A stretch of 64,000 nt of DNA from Oscheius tipulae (GCA_037178975.1 JASJZH010000006.1:868001-932000); one strand, 5' to 3'; shown: positions 46,704 to 57,640, counted from the stretch's first letter. The notes: generated from the letters alone by a model not told the origin. Numbers and translations are program-made.

Positions 46704-46775
46704 TCCAGAAGTTCAATTAAAAAGCTTCTTAACGAATAAAAATGCATTTTTGCTCATTTTCTCTTGAAAAAGACG

Positions 46776-46906
46776 CGCCATCACGTGCCCTAGGTGCAAG
46801 GTTTTAAAAATTGGTTAAAATCAAAGCTGTAAGGCTTAATCTTCTCTACAACTTTATAATTGGGCGTTTTTTGCAGTTTCGCTTCTGGAGCGAGTTATGA
46901 CCCGAT
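46776..46906 (-). repeat. Private hairpin repeat, copy 5
   Basis: Reverse copy: GATCTTCTCTACAAC-like core (here AATCTTCTCTACAAC), GGGCGTTTTTTGC, CGCTTCTGGAGCGAGTTATGA. Confidence 0.85.
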
Positions 46907-48327
46907 TTATTCAAAATTAGGGAGCACTTGCATGGGAGAAAACCCGTGGGTACAAAGTCGAAGTTCTTTTCACATGTAGTTTGTCAACGGAACTCCTATC
47001 CATCACTAATATGCCCTTCTTCTGCTCCATTTTGGCTCTTCTTGTCCCCAAATGTTATCTCACTTCATCTTCTGCTCTTTCGTTTTTATCGCCGATTCTC
47101 CCCCGCCCCTACTTCTTCTTATAAAAAGCCGAGTTTTTAAATCAAGGTAAAAGTTTGTGATTCCGCCTCGCGAAGAAGTGTATCTATCTATGGCCTCGAA
47201 AGTTTTTCATTTGCTTAAAATCTGGCCACGAGGTTTTTTGGGGTTAAACGAAACGACAGCAATCAGAAAAAAAAGAGAAACAAAAGAGACTGAGACAGAA
47301 AAGGCAGAAAAGGTCTACTGAGACAGAAACAGCGCAGAAGAAGAGGAGCCAACGGTGAATACGATATAATAAAACAGACACAATAAGGGCGCATCAAGAA
47401 TGTAGTTTGTCAGATGTAATCATGAGTCCTATAGCCTAGCGGTTATGGTCACATAGCCCAAACCCAAAATGACTAACCTTGACAATCGCTCCTCCTTCGT
47501 CTGCTTCGTCTTCTTCCATCCAAGGTAGCCGATGAAGACTCATTGAAGGGAGAGATAGAGAAATGGAGTCCAAGTTAACACTTTTGCGTGTCCAAATCTT
47601 CGGCTCATTTGATGCGATCGGGATTGACTACGTCGCGCAGCTTTTTGAATGATACTTGCGGAAGAGAGCATCTGCTTGCTTTTCGCTTCTGTCTCTTCTT
47701 TTTTCTTCTTCTTGTTGGTAGAAATACGAGCTCCAATACAGAAGGACTCCAGGAAGAGGGCCAACAGCAGGAGTTGACAGAGACTAAAAGGGATTTTGAA
47801 AGAAATATCTATTTTTTGGCTCACAGTGATAATGACACATCTACCCTTCTCACACCATCAACTGGACAGCCAAATTGCAGCAGTCAACGCACCAGACTCT
47901 GCCACAGTTTGTAATTAGGATTTTTCATAACTCTAAAGTATTAGAAAGTTTTTAGAATGAATTCTTGAGCATGAGATTTGAGGGAAAAAAGCATCGATTG
48001 CAACTCAGGGAAAAAAAACTCAAACATGGTTTGCCATAAATTCACAAGTCTAATTTGAAATTTCCGACCATTCAAAATAACCGAAATAGCAAGATTTGTT
48101 CGGCTATTTTTCGCAGAAACTAATCGCAACTCATTAAATGGAAAAGTGATTCAGAAGACTTATAAAGCGGTCTATCAACAATTTACCACCTCCAGTCGTT
48201 TTCTCACACCAATAAACCCTCGGGGCCAAAATTTCAAGTCAAAATTGGAAGCGGAACTTTGGCTTTAGACGGCTTCCGACGGACGGATATTAGTAAGATT
48301 AGGATTTCTTCCGATAGAAGCCCCCTC

Positions 48328-48442
48328 AATGAAGTCACTTCAATGTGCCATCGGCCAAAAGCAATGCTATAGCTATTGATATCCTCTACAACTTTGTAAT
48401 TGGGCGTTTTTCGCGATTTTGTATTTGATGCGAATTATGACC
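48328..48442 (-). repeat. Private hairpin repeat, copy 6
   Basis: Reverse copy: AATGAAGTCACTTCAATGTGCC, GATATCCTCTACAAC, GGGCGTTTTTCGCG, AATTATGACCCG. Confidence 0.8.
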
Positions 48443-48590
48443 CGATTTATGAAAACATTAAGGGAAAGATTTATTTTTCAAACTGTCTTTCTAATTGCTT
48501 CTGGAAGATGGAGATCCTTTTCCAGCATATTCCTTGTGCTCTTCAATCAGAAGGGGTGTAATTGTAGCTTCTTAAATTAGTCTTATTTCC

Positions 48591-49988
48591 TTATAATATT
48601 TTAGAATCACTTTTCTCACAAAATGCTGAGCCTGTTCCCGTGATCGTATCTGTATACCAAGTGCCATCTTTTCCAAAATATGTGTAGAATCCACGATTCC
48701 AGTCTGAAAAAAGTCTGTCACTGTTATATGGTCAACATCTAAATCATAACTCGCTCTAGAAGAGAATTTGCAAAAAAACGAAAAAAAAGAAGTTGTAGAG
48801 GAGATCAATAGTTGCAACTTTGCTTTTGTCTGTTTTCTAAAATCTGGCTTCTGGGGCGTACTATGGCACATTGAAATGACTTCATTGGGAGTGGGGGTCG
48901 CTTTAAAAGTGTCTAACATATATACATCGAAGGAAAAACTGTACTTGATGCAAAGTTACTATAGCCGGAAAGTGGAGTTCCATCGACCCAATTGCAATCC
49001 TTTTTGGAGTCTGTTAAGCAAGTCAGGCCAATCCATGGAAAGTTGCTAGGTTGAGCATCTAACGTGAACATAAAAGTGTTCTTTGCGGCTGTTTTAGGCA
49101 TGGCCAATGTGCCATTTTGTTTATGGCACATTGCCAATTGATCGGCGAAGTCTCCTTGGCTTGGAAAAAACTATAACTCATACATTTTATAGTAGAACTT
49201 AATTTTAACCTTGATGCATGTGCAATCTCCTACAAAGAGGCTGTAGCCTTTAGGACAGGCAGCATTGCTTGGGCAACCTGTTGGCTGTGGAGTGGGAGTC
49301 GACAGAGGAGGACAGCTAGTTGGAGCTACAACATTTGGGTCAATGTTGCAAACAAATGGCTTTCGAGAGTTGCAGAACTGCTTTCTGAAAGTTTAAAAGC
49401 ATGAGATCACTTTAACGTGCGATAGCGTGCCCCCAAAAGCAAGATTTTAAAAATCGGTCGAAAGCAAACTTATAGCTATTGATCTTCTCTACAACTTTGT
49501 AATTTTGCGTTTTTTGCGATGTCGCCCCTGGAACGAGTTATGACGGTTCAAGGAAAAAACTCACAGCCATGTATTATCCGTCGTTTGAACTGCTGCACAC
49601 TGATAAGCATTTGGATCAATTGGCTGGCCTATTCCCCAATTGCTATACGTGAAATTATCACCACTTGACCATGCCCAGCTAGAAGTCATCAGCCAATTGG
49701 CCCCAATCCAATAGGTTGGAGCAGAAGTATTTTGAGCAACAAAGGAAGAAACGAAGGAATTCTCAAAGGCATTGCTAATTGTAGCTAGATGCCCTCCAAT
49801 TGAAATGCATTGCTGTTCAGCTGTCAGAAAAGAGAGAGGTTGGGTCACAAGCTTGTAGCATCTAGAAGTGGTTTGAAATGGACAAAAATAAGGACCAACT
49901 TGTTGAAGTAACTCTCATAGACGGTACCTGGAGGGCAGTAGCCATAAGTAAGGGCAAAGAGAAAGAGAAGATGATAAACGGACTGCAT
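48591..49988 (-). CDS. Secreted C-type lectin-like protein with two CTLDs (paralogue)
   Basis: Exons join in phase from MQSVYHLLFLFALTYGYC (49988) through CTLD 1 (CYKLVTQPLSFLTAEQQC, WIGANWLMTSSWAWSSG, QCAAVQTTDNTW, FVCN). A Thr/Pro linker follows, then CTLD 2 (CPKGYSLFVGDCTCIK, WIGLTCLTDSKKDCNWVDG, FCEKSDSKIL), with TAA at 48593-48591. It has the same domain plan and signal peptide as the gene at 44955 and lies in opposite orientation. A TATAAATA box lies about 35 bp and a TGATAAG site (50112-50118) about 125 bp upstream. Introns carry repeat copies 7 and 8. Calcium/sugar residues are not of the classical type. Confidence 0.9.
48744..48886 (+). repeat. Private hairpin repeat, copy 7
   Basis: Forward copy (antisense to its host lectin gene), with CATAACTCGCTCTAGAAG and GGCTTCTGGGGCGTACTATGG. 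Inside the last intron. Confidence 0.88.
49412..49543 (-). repeat. Private hairpin repeat, copy 8
   Basis: Reverse copy in a lectin intron: ACGTGCGATAGCGTGCCCCC, GATCTTCTCTACAAC, GCGTTTTTTGCG, GGAACGAGTTATGAC. Confidence 0.88.
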
Positions 49989-50012
49989 TTCCTGTACTGG
50001 AAAAAGAAAACA

Positions 50013-50118
50013 CTGCTATTTATAAGAGGCACTAAATGAGTGGGCGAATTTGCGATGAAAACAAAAAACCAGAAGATTGAGTGATATCGAGAGAAGAGCC
50101 ACAGTAGACCCTGATAAG
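50013..50118 (-). promoter_or_regulatory. Promoter of minus-strand lectin gene: TATA box and GATA site
   Basis: Reading the minus strand, CTTATAAATAGC lies about 35 bp before the ATG at 49988, and CTTATCAG (TGATAAG on plus, 50112-50118) lies further upstream. TGATAA is the known site of intestinal GATA factors (ELT-2 type); its use here is inferred. Confidence 0.5.
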
Positions 50119-51389
50119 AAGGGCGTATTAGTGATGAATAGGAGCTTCCGGTGGCAGACTAAAGATACAATTTTTTTCTAATACAAGCACCAGCCAAGCT
50201 TTGAAAACTTCGGATCATAACTCGCTCAGAAGCGAAACCGCAAAAACGCTCAATTACAAATTTGCAAAGGAGAACAATAGCTACAACTTTGCTGTTGACC
50301 GTTTTTTAAAACCTGGCTTCTGGGGTGCGCTATGGCAAGTTTGGAATGAAGTCATAACCCACATCTAGAAAAAAACATCTAGTATCATCTGTACTCCCCA
50401 CGCACATTGATAAAGGTATAATCTGTCGAGAAGAGAGCCACTCTTATCAGTGTAATCTTTTGCAAAAGTCTGGAGAATCCTTGACCTTCTGTGGAGCTCG
50501 CCTTGGGCAGGTTATCAAATCCAACGCTAGCCGCTTCTCGCAGTTATTACTATCCTTAATCAGGAGCACAGCTTCAATTTGCAATTTCAGAAAGTGCCGT
50601 AGTGCAATTTTTAGAAAAAATACGGCATTACATGTGGAAAAGTATAGGAGAACATCTGGGTATGGTAGGAGCAATTCGGCTAAAAATTTGGCTTGAGGCT
50701 CGACGTTCGAACTATGCAGGCTTCTAATTGGAGCAAACAAAACTATGCTGTTGGCATGATCTTCATCTTCCTAGACTGACGCCATATTCTGGTGGAATTG
50801 GAGGGAATAGGAAAGCTACAAGAAGACGCTGAACTTTGGAACTGAGGACGATGACGGCTAAAAAAAAATTGTGTTTGAATGAGATTATATATCTCTTCCT
50901 GTTTTCGGCAAATAAATTGTTTCGAAAGAAACAGTCAGTGTTTGACTTTCTGGCCTTTCAGACTCAATACCCGAAAATATATCAACGTACCCCCTTAACT
51001 TGAAAAACAAATAAATTGTCGACTATGAGAAAATTGTAAGTGAACATCGAGTTTGAGTCTGAACTTATAGGAAAAAAATGAATATCTCTGCTAAATTGTT
51101 CATAATTAAATTAGTCATTTCCTGCTAGATAAATAGCGAGTTAGTGATGAATAGGAGCTTCCGGTGGCCACTTTTATTAATGCCTTTGATTCAAAGGAAA
51201 TGAAAAAGCGCTAGAAGACTGTTAGAAACACAAAACAAAACTTCCCGAAACCTCCCATGATTCTCACACCATGACCGGGCATGAACAAGCTTAGCGAAGT
51301 AGGTTACGGATAGTGTGGCAAGGAAAAAGAGTAGGAAACAACAAAACGCTCTTTTTTTTAATAGGTCTGGACCCAGAAAAAACTTTATT
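50119..51389. other. Spacer with repeat copy 9 and source of a duplicated segment
   Basis: Repeat copy 9 lies at 50212-50355. The segment about 50905-50985 reappears inverted at 53138-53215. The phrase GTGATGAATAGGAGCTTCCGGTGGC, too long to be chance, occurs twice (about 50130 and 51142). Frames at 50447-50740 have no family signature. Confidence 0.55.
50212..50355 (+). repeat. Private hairpin repeat, copy 9
   Basis: Forward copy: CATAACTCGCTCAGAAGCG, CAAAAACGCTCAATTACAAA, GCTACAACTTTGC, GGCTTCTGGGGTGCGCTATGG. Confidence 0.88.
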
Positions 51390-52364
51390 TTACCCTACAT
51401 ATCTAGTGTCCGCGGGACACAGTCCACAAGTCCTTAGACAATACTGTTTTACAAAGGTCTCATGTTGTGTCATATTGCACATCTTCGTTTGACAGAAATT
51501 AGAGGTATCACGGCAGGGGCCGACTTGACACAGTCCACATTTTTTAGGACATTCGGAGGCTAAGGCATCTCTCCATTGTGGGCTCGAACACATGGCTGTA
51601 GTCACAGTTGCGCAGTTAAGTTTCGGATTTGGAGGATCCAAACAGTCATAGCTGGGAGAATAGCACGAGTCTTCAGAGGTCTGGCAGCAGTAGCCACAAT
51701 GCCGTGGACAAACCCTGATAGCCGCTTGTTTTAGCTGCGGATTGACCATGCCGAGCTCAGCGTATGTAGAGTCCTAAAATGGTTGTGATTTTTTTCTTTG
51801 AAAGCAAGAGATGCTACGCTACTCTTGGGATTGAGAAGAAAGTGAACTATCGAATTGTACTCGCTAAATCAATAAAAAGGTGAAAATTTGACTTTTCTTC
51901 CGAGAAAGTACGGATGCCTGCAAGAACTTGTAATTTTCCAACTTTAAAGGACTGTAGCGGGTCCGACCACGATCTAATTGAAAAACTAAGTTTGAAGGGC
52001 TGTAGAGCTCACAGAGCTCAAATCGAAAAAGTAGCATACACTCGTTTCTTTTCACCTTAAACAAATCCCCGAGGTCAGATTTTCAAGCAAATCTGAAATC
52101 TTTCGAAGCCACACACTCACACACACACAGAGACGCTAGAGCATTCTTGTCTAGAATCACCTGGAAGCATTTTTGAGGTCTCTCTCTTTTTAATCCTGTT
52201 GAAATTGAAGAACTACCAAACAACGTTGAGCAGTAGTCAATTGTATCCTTGCAATTGAAAGCCGAGCTATCGTAGACTCCCTGGGTTGTGCAGTTCTTGT
52301 CGAAGATGCCATGGACGGCTCCAAAGAAGAAAAGAATTGCAGCCAGCATTTTGCGTTTTTGCAT
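51390..52364 (-). CDS. Secreted protein with three ShKT domains
   Basis: Exon 1 is 52364-52161 and exon 2 is 51773-51390, joined in phase; 195 residues. The signal peptide MLAAILFFFGAVHG is followed by ShKT 1 (CKDTIDYC ... CPRHCGYC, split by the intron), ShKT 2 (CLDPPNPKLNC ... CPKKCGLC) and ShKT 3 (CRDTSNFC ... CLRTCGLC), each closing with the C-x3-C-x2-C end typical of the family. ShKT modules are disulfide-rich and very common in nematode secreted and cuticle proteins; toxicity cannot be inferred. A TATAAATA box lies just upstream of the ATG. The ATGs at codons 1 and 6 are both possible starts. The intron holds repeat family two, copy B. Its promoter and first exon are duplicated inverted at 52930-53135. 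Confidence 0.88.
51885..52140 (+). repeat. Second repeat family, copy B
   Basis: Shares TTTGACTTT-CTTCCG, AAAGTACGG-TGCC and TTTTCCAACTTT with copy A at 46050, and ends in a CA run and AGAGACGC. In the intron of the ShKT gene. Confidence 0.8.
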
Positions 52365-52523
52365 AATCAGAGTGTCTTTATTTATAGAGGATAGCCATCA
52401 GGTGTGCTTACAAACACCCCCGCTTTTGCAGATTGCTTCAAGTTTATTCAGTTGCAAAATGGTGGCATGACCTCTGCATGACATTTGTATCGAGGCTGAA
52501 CTCTTGGCCGAACGAATGGCCTG
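52315..52523. repeat. Left arm of fold-back duplication
   Basis: ShKT promoter plus first ~50 nt of its coding sequence. Its reverse complement recurs at 52927-53135 with about one visible mismatch (GGATACAAA against GAATACAAA). Confidence 0.92.
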
Positions 52524-52570
52524 GATACAAATAAATCTAAATACCCTTAATCTTAAATACCATTGTCTAA

Positions 52571-52798
52571 TCAGCAAGAGACATAGAGTAACTCATTGAA
52601 ATGGGACGGTAGAAAAATGCAAATTCGCGTAAACCTATAGCTATTCGGCGCAACTATGATCATTGTTTCAGGGGCACTGGAGCAAGAATAAACAATTTTA
52701 CAATTTGCCACGGAACACACTAAAATAATCAGTAATATGCTACAAAATTGAAATGTCAGTATCTGTCGGCACTTAAGTACCGTTGTCTGCATCTGCAA
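52571..52798 (-). CDS. Possible signal-peptide exon in the fold-back spacer (fragment)
   Basis: From an ATG at 52798 directly after CTGATAAGACTTGCAG (a GATA site and an AG acceptor), the frame encodes a hydrophobic stretch FQFCSILLIILVCSVANC and then CSSAPETMIIVAP. A GT donor (TATAG|GTTTACG) follows at about 52635. It looks like the first exon of a secreted-protein gene whose remainder is not found nearby. Probably a remnant left by the rearrangement; a chance frame is possible. Confidence 0.3.
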   Translation of the reverse strand: MQMQTTVLKCRQILTFQFCSILLIILVCSVANCKIVYSCSSAPETMIIVAPNSYRFTRICIFLPSHFNELLYVSC

Positions 52799-52926
52799 GT
52801 CTTATCAGGCACAATTCACACAAAGGGAGCAGCACAAATGAGACTTTCTTCAAAAACCAGGCTACGTATGGGGGCTATTAAATAATTTTACGCTTTATGA
52901 AACTAATATGGTACTAACATTTATTT

Positions 52927-53135
52927 GTATTCAGGCCATTCGTTCGGCCAAGAGTTCAGCCTCGATACAAATGTCATGCAGAGGTCATGCCACCATTTTG
53001 CAACTGAATAAACTTGAAGCAATCTGCAAAAGCGGGGGTGTTTGTAAGCACACCTGATGGCTATCCTCTATAAATAAAGACACTCTGATTATGCAAAAAC
53101 GCAAAATGCTGGCTGCAATTCTTTTCTTCTTTGGA
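52927..53135. repeat. Right arm of fold-back duplication
   Basis: Reverse complement of 52315-52523, carrying a second TATA box and the start MQKRKMLAAILFFFG on the plus strand, which then runs into unrelated sequence at 53136. Confidence 0.92.
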
Positions 53136-53215
53136 AGATATATATTTTCGGGTATTGAGTCTGAAAGGCCAGAAAGTCTAACACTGACTGTTTCTTTCGA
53201 AACAATTTATTGGGA
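53091..53215 (+). pseudogene. Truncated inverted copy of ShKT exon 1 fused to a second inverted segment
   Basis: After the duplicated start of the ShKT protein the sequence switches at about 53137 to the reverse complement of 50905-50985. The ShKT gene body has therefore been lost from this copy. The plus-strand frame stays open for a while but has no further ShKT sequence. Confidence 0.75.
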
Positions 53216-53219
53216 AAGG

Positions 53220-54840
53220 CGGGTTACGGTATCGCCATGGCAGGAGCCTTGTCCAGGATTGCCGAGACCAGCGAGAATGTCAACTCTCCCTATGCGGAAT
53301 TTCCAAATGGACATCAACGGAACGAGTACAAGGATCCAGTCAAGGTCACCCATTGTGTCGGAAATTTGGACGTGATCACAGGAATGAATATATGGACCGG
53401 TAAGCGTAGAGGTAAAAGGAGCGGACGATTTCCCGAACATCATCTGGGTCATTGGCAATTCCACCAATATTGTTACTCAGTTGCCTCAGGCTGGACCTCT
53501 CGATTTGATTCTTCCGTTGAGCCTTCAGTAGACATTTTCCTTGTATCAAAGCCACCGTGAGACGCGATTGGTGTTTTGCCCTCAGATCTTCTTTCAAAGA
53601 TTCCCTCAGGACTATTGAGGCTATCGAGAATTCCACGCGGCTGAGTCATCAGTTCGTGACGTCGTTAAAACAAATTCTTGGTGCGTAGAGAGATGAAAAA
53701 CGATTTGGGAACAGGATCTGACGAGAGTTCCGCAGCAAAAATGAGAATTTCTCTCATGTCGTTGTAGCTTGTCGTTTGAACATCTTGGACTTGATCTTCC
53801 ACAGCATACTTGAAAAGGCTCTTGTTCAGTTTAACTTTCGGAAATCCTAGGAGGTCGTTTTTGAGAGGAGGGCAGAGTCAGCTTCCCCATCAGGAGTCGG
53901 TGATCGGACGCGAATCGAAGCCTTCCTATTATATCTACGTGTGTGAACAGCTGTGGGGATGAGCACAGGATGTAGTCAATTGCGATTCTTGTGTCCATGT
54001 TTGGTGCGATCCAGGTCCATCTTCGCGATTGCCTCTTCTTGAAACGGGTGTTCATCACAAAGAGATTTTTCTCCGAGCAGAAGTCAGCCAGAACTTGCTC
54101 TCTTTCGTTTCTTGTTCCCAGCCCATGGGGTCCGACATGTGGTTCTCCTGGCATTCCCGAACCAACCTTGCTGTTGAACCTTACAGAGCAATCTTTCCCC
54201 GAAAGCCGATCGCGACGTACTCTTTTGAACTGTAGGCGGTGTCAACGGTAGCTAGGAAGTCATCTTAGATATCATCAGAACTCGCTGACGTTGGGCCATA
54301 TACTCCAATGACCCTCGTATTTCCGATGTTTGTTTTGACATCGAGCATCGAGACTCGGTAAAGGACTGGAAGCTGACGCATGAAGACCATCTACTGTTCG
54401 CAATGAATCCGGTCTGACCGTGATGTAGCAGCAAATGTCCTGTCGATTGCACGATTTGGCTTCCTCGTCCCCTCTTTTGATCTCACCTAGAGCAATCACA
54501 TCAAAATCGACGTCGTGTAGAACATCGTTCAGCTCGAGACGGGCGTCTGTTCGTAGCTTTCGGCAATACAGCGATCCGATCCTTAGACGGAGCAATTCGG
54601 ACATGTAGCGCCACCAAGTTGTCCACGTTACTGATGGGCGAGAGTAGTCTACTGTCTTCAATTAGAGACGCGGAAGGAAGCGACTTTCTCCAGCGAATGC
54701 AGTAAACTATCTCCTCAGACTCCATGATGCCAACCAATTCTTTTGGATACGTTAGCATCCAATTGTTCCGTAGCAACGAATAATTTGAAGCATTGTAAGC
54801 CGTTTTTCGGGGATGCATGTGCCATGATCTAAATTTCTGA
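53220..54840 (-). mobile_element. Decayed RTE-like LINE, endonuclease half
   Basis: Minus-strand pieces in several frames read as the apurinic-type endonuclease of a non-LTR retrotransposon: RIGSLYCRKLRTDARLEL and DVIALGEIKR (about 54590-54480), SRRWTWIAPNMDTRIAIDYI (about 54030-53970) and ASDHRLLMGKL (about 53890). These are followed by the linker before RT (ESLKEDLRAKHQSRL, about 53600). Frameshifts and stops separate the parts, so it is inactive. RT is missing where the element abuts the fold-back copy at about 53216. Confidence 0.75.
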
Positions 54841-55029
54841 AATCCTCAATTAATACTTCCAGTCCTATTGTTCAAGCGTCTGCTTAAGGTCGTTATTTAA
54901 AGTCTGACATATTTCCGGTCGTTTTCCAGTCATTAGCAGTCCTGTTATTAAAAAATGTCTACGGAACAGTGATCTAAATAAAATAAATTTCAAGTCGTTA
55001 AAAGATTTTGTTTCCTAGCGCGTAAGCAT

Positions 55030-55920
55030 CAACCTTAACCGTAACCGCTTCCCTCCTTCTCTGATCTTAACTGTAGATCTGCTGCAAAGAGCTCAGGCGC
55101 CATGTAATTGTTGATTCCAGAACTGTAAGAAAGTTTTTTAAATATGAAAAAAAATCACTTCTTTGTTATTCGAGTTCGATCACAACTCCTTGTGATATTT
55201 CTGATATTTTTAAAACTTCGTCATGCTTATCGAGCAACATGCTGAAATTTATGTTTTCAAATACAAAAAAAAAAACAATTAGACTTTTAGGGCTTCACAT
55301 CTCGATGTAACAAAGCATTTCCGTGGAGATATTGCAAGCCACGAGCTGCCTGAATAATCCAACTCCAAGCGGTAAAATAGTTATATTGGTGAGTAGAGTT
55401 ATGGATCATTGGAAAAAAACTTTTTTTGAAATTATGGTTTTCTGCGTCCTCCCGGCCTCTTTTCAGGCCAGTTACTGACTACCTTTTGGTTTTTTTCAGC
55501 TTTTAGCGCATTTTCACTCTGTAATTTTGAGAAGTCGATCAAGTTGATGCACTGAACAATATAAAATACGAACCAACTGGTCCCACAGGTTACGTTTTCA
55601 TTTAAACTGAAAGTTTTATCGAATCTCTTACCATACGTATGCCTTCTCTCTTCGACTTTTGCTTCCATTAAGTGACATGCTCTCAGAGTGTAGCAGATAT
55701 CGTCCAGCTTCATCGACAAAGAACTAAGTGTTCATTGTAAGCAAACCAAACCGGAGAATCCTTTCCTCAGGGAAATGTAGTAAATCCAGCTGAAAGGTAG
55801 CCATTTAGGAGAACTGGACTAGATTTGATGGTGAAACGCGGACGTTGTGACATCGATAAAAATTTGCTGCCAGGGAAGCGACGTTGTCTTTTGTGAGCAT
55901 CTCGCTCCCAGCCAAATCCT
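55030..55920 (-). pseudogene. TAK1/MOM-4-like protein kinase remnant
   Basis: On the minus strand, pieces of a MAP3K-type kinase follow in the right order. A possible N-lobe lies at 55920-55740. KTFSLNENVT and DFSKLQ lie in 55700-55500. The catalytic loop WIIQAARGLQYLHGNALLHRDVK lies at about 55370-55290. MLLDKHDEVLKISEI lies at about 55240-55195, where the DFG motif is missing. INNYMAPELF lies at about 55125-55090. Catalytic HRD is present but DFG is lost and joins are broken, so it should not be an active kinase. Similarity to nematode TAK1 paralogues is by pattern. Confidence 0.6.
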
Positions 55921-55972
55921 AGACTACTGTAATCCTGTGATTTTTCCCTAAGATAAGGATTCAGTGACGAGT

Positions 55973-56136
55973 CTTATCATGTTTTCTGTCTAGTGGAACA
56001 AGTACGTCACTTTTTTCCTAGTGGAAAACGCCCTCAAATCTCAAATCAGCCAATCCACATCATCAATACGTGCCTTATCAGTTAGATTTTATCAGGGCGG
56101 AGCAGAATATGCAAGCTCTTTGTTTTCGTATATAAG
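55973..56136 (+). promoter_or_regulatory. Lectin promoter: GATA sites and TATA box
   Basis: CTTATCA at 55973-55979 and 56074-56080, TTATCAG at 56089-56095, and TATATAAG at 56129-56136, 34 bp before the ATG at 56170. CTTATCA is the reverse of TGATAAG, the intestinal GATA-factor site of Caenorhabditis. Confidence 0.6.
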
Positions 56137-56169
56137 CAGTAGTCTGAATGGAGAGAGTCATACCAAACC

Positions 56170-56890
56170 ATGTTCTCCCGCCTCTTAGCTGTTTTTTTCA
56201 TCGCTGTGGCTGTCTCAGCCCTGCCCTTCTTCGGCTGCTCCAATCAGGCCTGCCGTCCCGGATACAGTCTTTTTACTGGCAACTGCATGTGCTACAAGGT
56301 AAGCGTCTTTTTGAATGATCAAATGTATTTTCAGCTCTCCTCTACGAGCATGTCCTTCAACCAGTCACTAGCCTACTGCGCCGCTGACAATTCCACCCTC
56401 CCCAAAGTTTTGAACGAAGCTCACAACGATTTCCTCGTCTCTCTCATTTCCAACAGCTCTGCTAATCCATGGATTGGACTCATATGCTCCAAACAGCACG
56501 ATGTCAACAATTGCAGATGGGTAAATGGAACTAGTGTGTCAGTTTCTGGATATGGAAACTTCCTGAACGAAAGTGGGTTAGGTTAATTGAAATATATTTA
56601 TCTTCTCTCTGTCAGAGTCAGTTCAAGCAAACACTGGAGTCTTCATGATTAGCCGCAATCAAACTCTCCTTGGTCAATGGGCCTCTGCTAACTTTACCGA
56701 CGCTTCTGGAGCTGCCTTCTGTGAACAGAGTGAACTCATGTTATCAAATCAGCAAGAGATGATTTTTAGAACCCTTGACTTCGGGCCAACTCCACCAATT
56801 CATCCTGAATACTCGTCACAATGCTACCAAGTTCCGTCAGACTTATGTGGCTGGAACTGGACGTCGCATCTAGATGCTTTTTTGGAATAA
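56170..56890 (+). CDS. Secreted C-type lectin-like protein, single CTLD
   Basis: Exons 56170-56298, 56335-56570 and 56617-56890, with a first intron of only 36 nt. The signal peptide MFSRLLAVFFIAVAVSA is followed by CSNQACRPGYSLFTGNCMCYK and a CTLD (FNQSLAYCAADNSTLP, NPWIGLICSKQHDVNNCRWVNG, AAFCEQSE). An extra ~45-residue tail with two late cysteines follows, not shared with its neighbours. The domain most resembles the second CTLDs of the two upstream genes (same CxCYK and WIGL-C plan). TAA at 56888 overlaps an AATAAA. Calcium-type sugar-binding residues are not evident. Probably an intestinal or secreted immune-type protein (inference). Confidence 0.9.
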
Positions 56891-57640
56891 AAATTCTATT
56901 GGCAAAAAAGTTTGTGAAAATTGAGAACGTTGTAGTATTCTTAGAAAATGTTGCATAAAGAGGTTTTAATGCTCTTAAGTATGTCTGAAAGATGTACTTC
57001 TATTAATTTTGTTCAAAATGTAAATCGCTATTATCTTGAGTCCACATAATTGGCTGTTTGTAGCAAGCCAGTTCTCCTGGACAAACTATAATTGGTTAGC
57101 AGTTTTTATAGTTTTTTTTTGGCAACAATAAACACATCTGCGAATAAAAATACTGTGTTCACAGATAATCCAGATTATTTTTCTTATCGTATCTTATGCA
57201 ACATGGTTATCCAGTTGCTGATTTTTTGACCACTTGGTATACCAAAAGGTAATAAACTCATCGGGTACTGTTAAAATGGATTTTGTAAGCCAGAAGTCTG
57301 ATGATCTCATCTTTTCACGTTTTCAAGAAGTTTGATAGCACCTCGGTGATCATTTCCAACCATTAGGACAATGCAACAATTCTTTTTCCTTGCGTCAAAG
57401 GATATAAGATGGCATGATTCTGTTGCATGCGATCTTATAATATTAATCCAGATTCTCGACTGATTTCTTTTGCGGTAGTAGCACCAGAGAGTGATGCTGT
57501 TATGAAGATAGTTTAATGTCTGATTTGGTCGGAACACCCAAGCAAGCATTTCGAATTGTTCATCTCTTATGAATGTATTCGAACGACTCAAACAAATAAA
57601 GCGAACGGTCTTTCCGTCATAACTTTCCATGTTCCTCTCA
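56891..57640. other. Spacer downstream of lectin gene
   Basis: AT-rich, with an AATAAA near 57127. A 107-codon minus-strand frame (57307-57630) continues from the LINE fragment and may be its decayed 3' part. No host gene supported. Confidence 0.4.

Larger units (their letters stand above)
46704..48590. other. Convergent spacer between two lectin genes
   Basis: Holds repeat copies 5 and 6 and purine/pyrimidine-biased sequence around 47240-47400. A tRNA-like A-box (TAGCCTAGCGGTTATGG, about 47427) has no matching B box. Frames at 47540-47914 have no family signature. No gene called. Confidence 0.5.

Noticed and set aside
47424..47490. tRNA-like A box (TAGCCTAGCGGTTATGG)
   Set aside because: No B box, no acceptor stem and no cloverleaf. 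Similar A-box strings occur near 3881 without a tRNA.
47540..47914. Frames with a hydrophobic stretch and Lys/Glu-rich part
   Set aside because: No splice structure or recognisable domain; low-complexity sequence.
50447..50740. Overlapping frames on both strands near a CTTATCAG site
   Set aside because: No family signature; both frames are open over the same segment.
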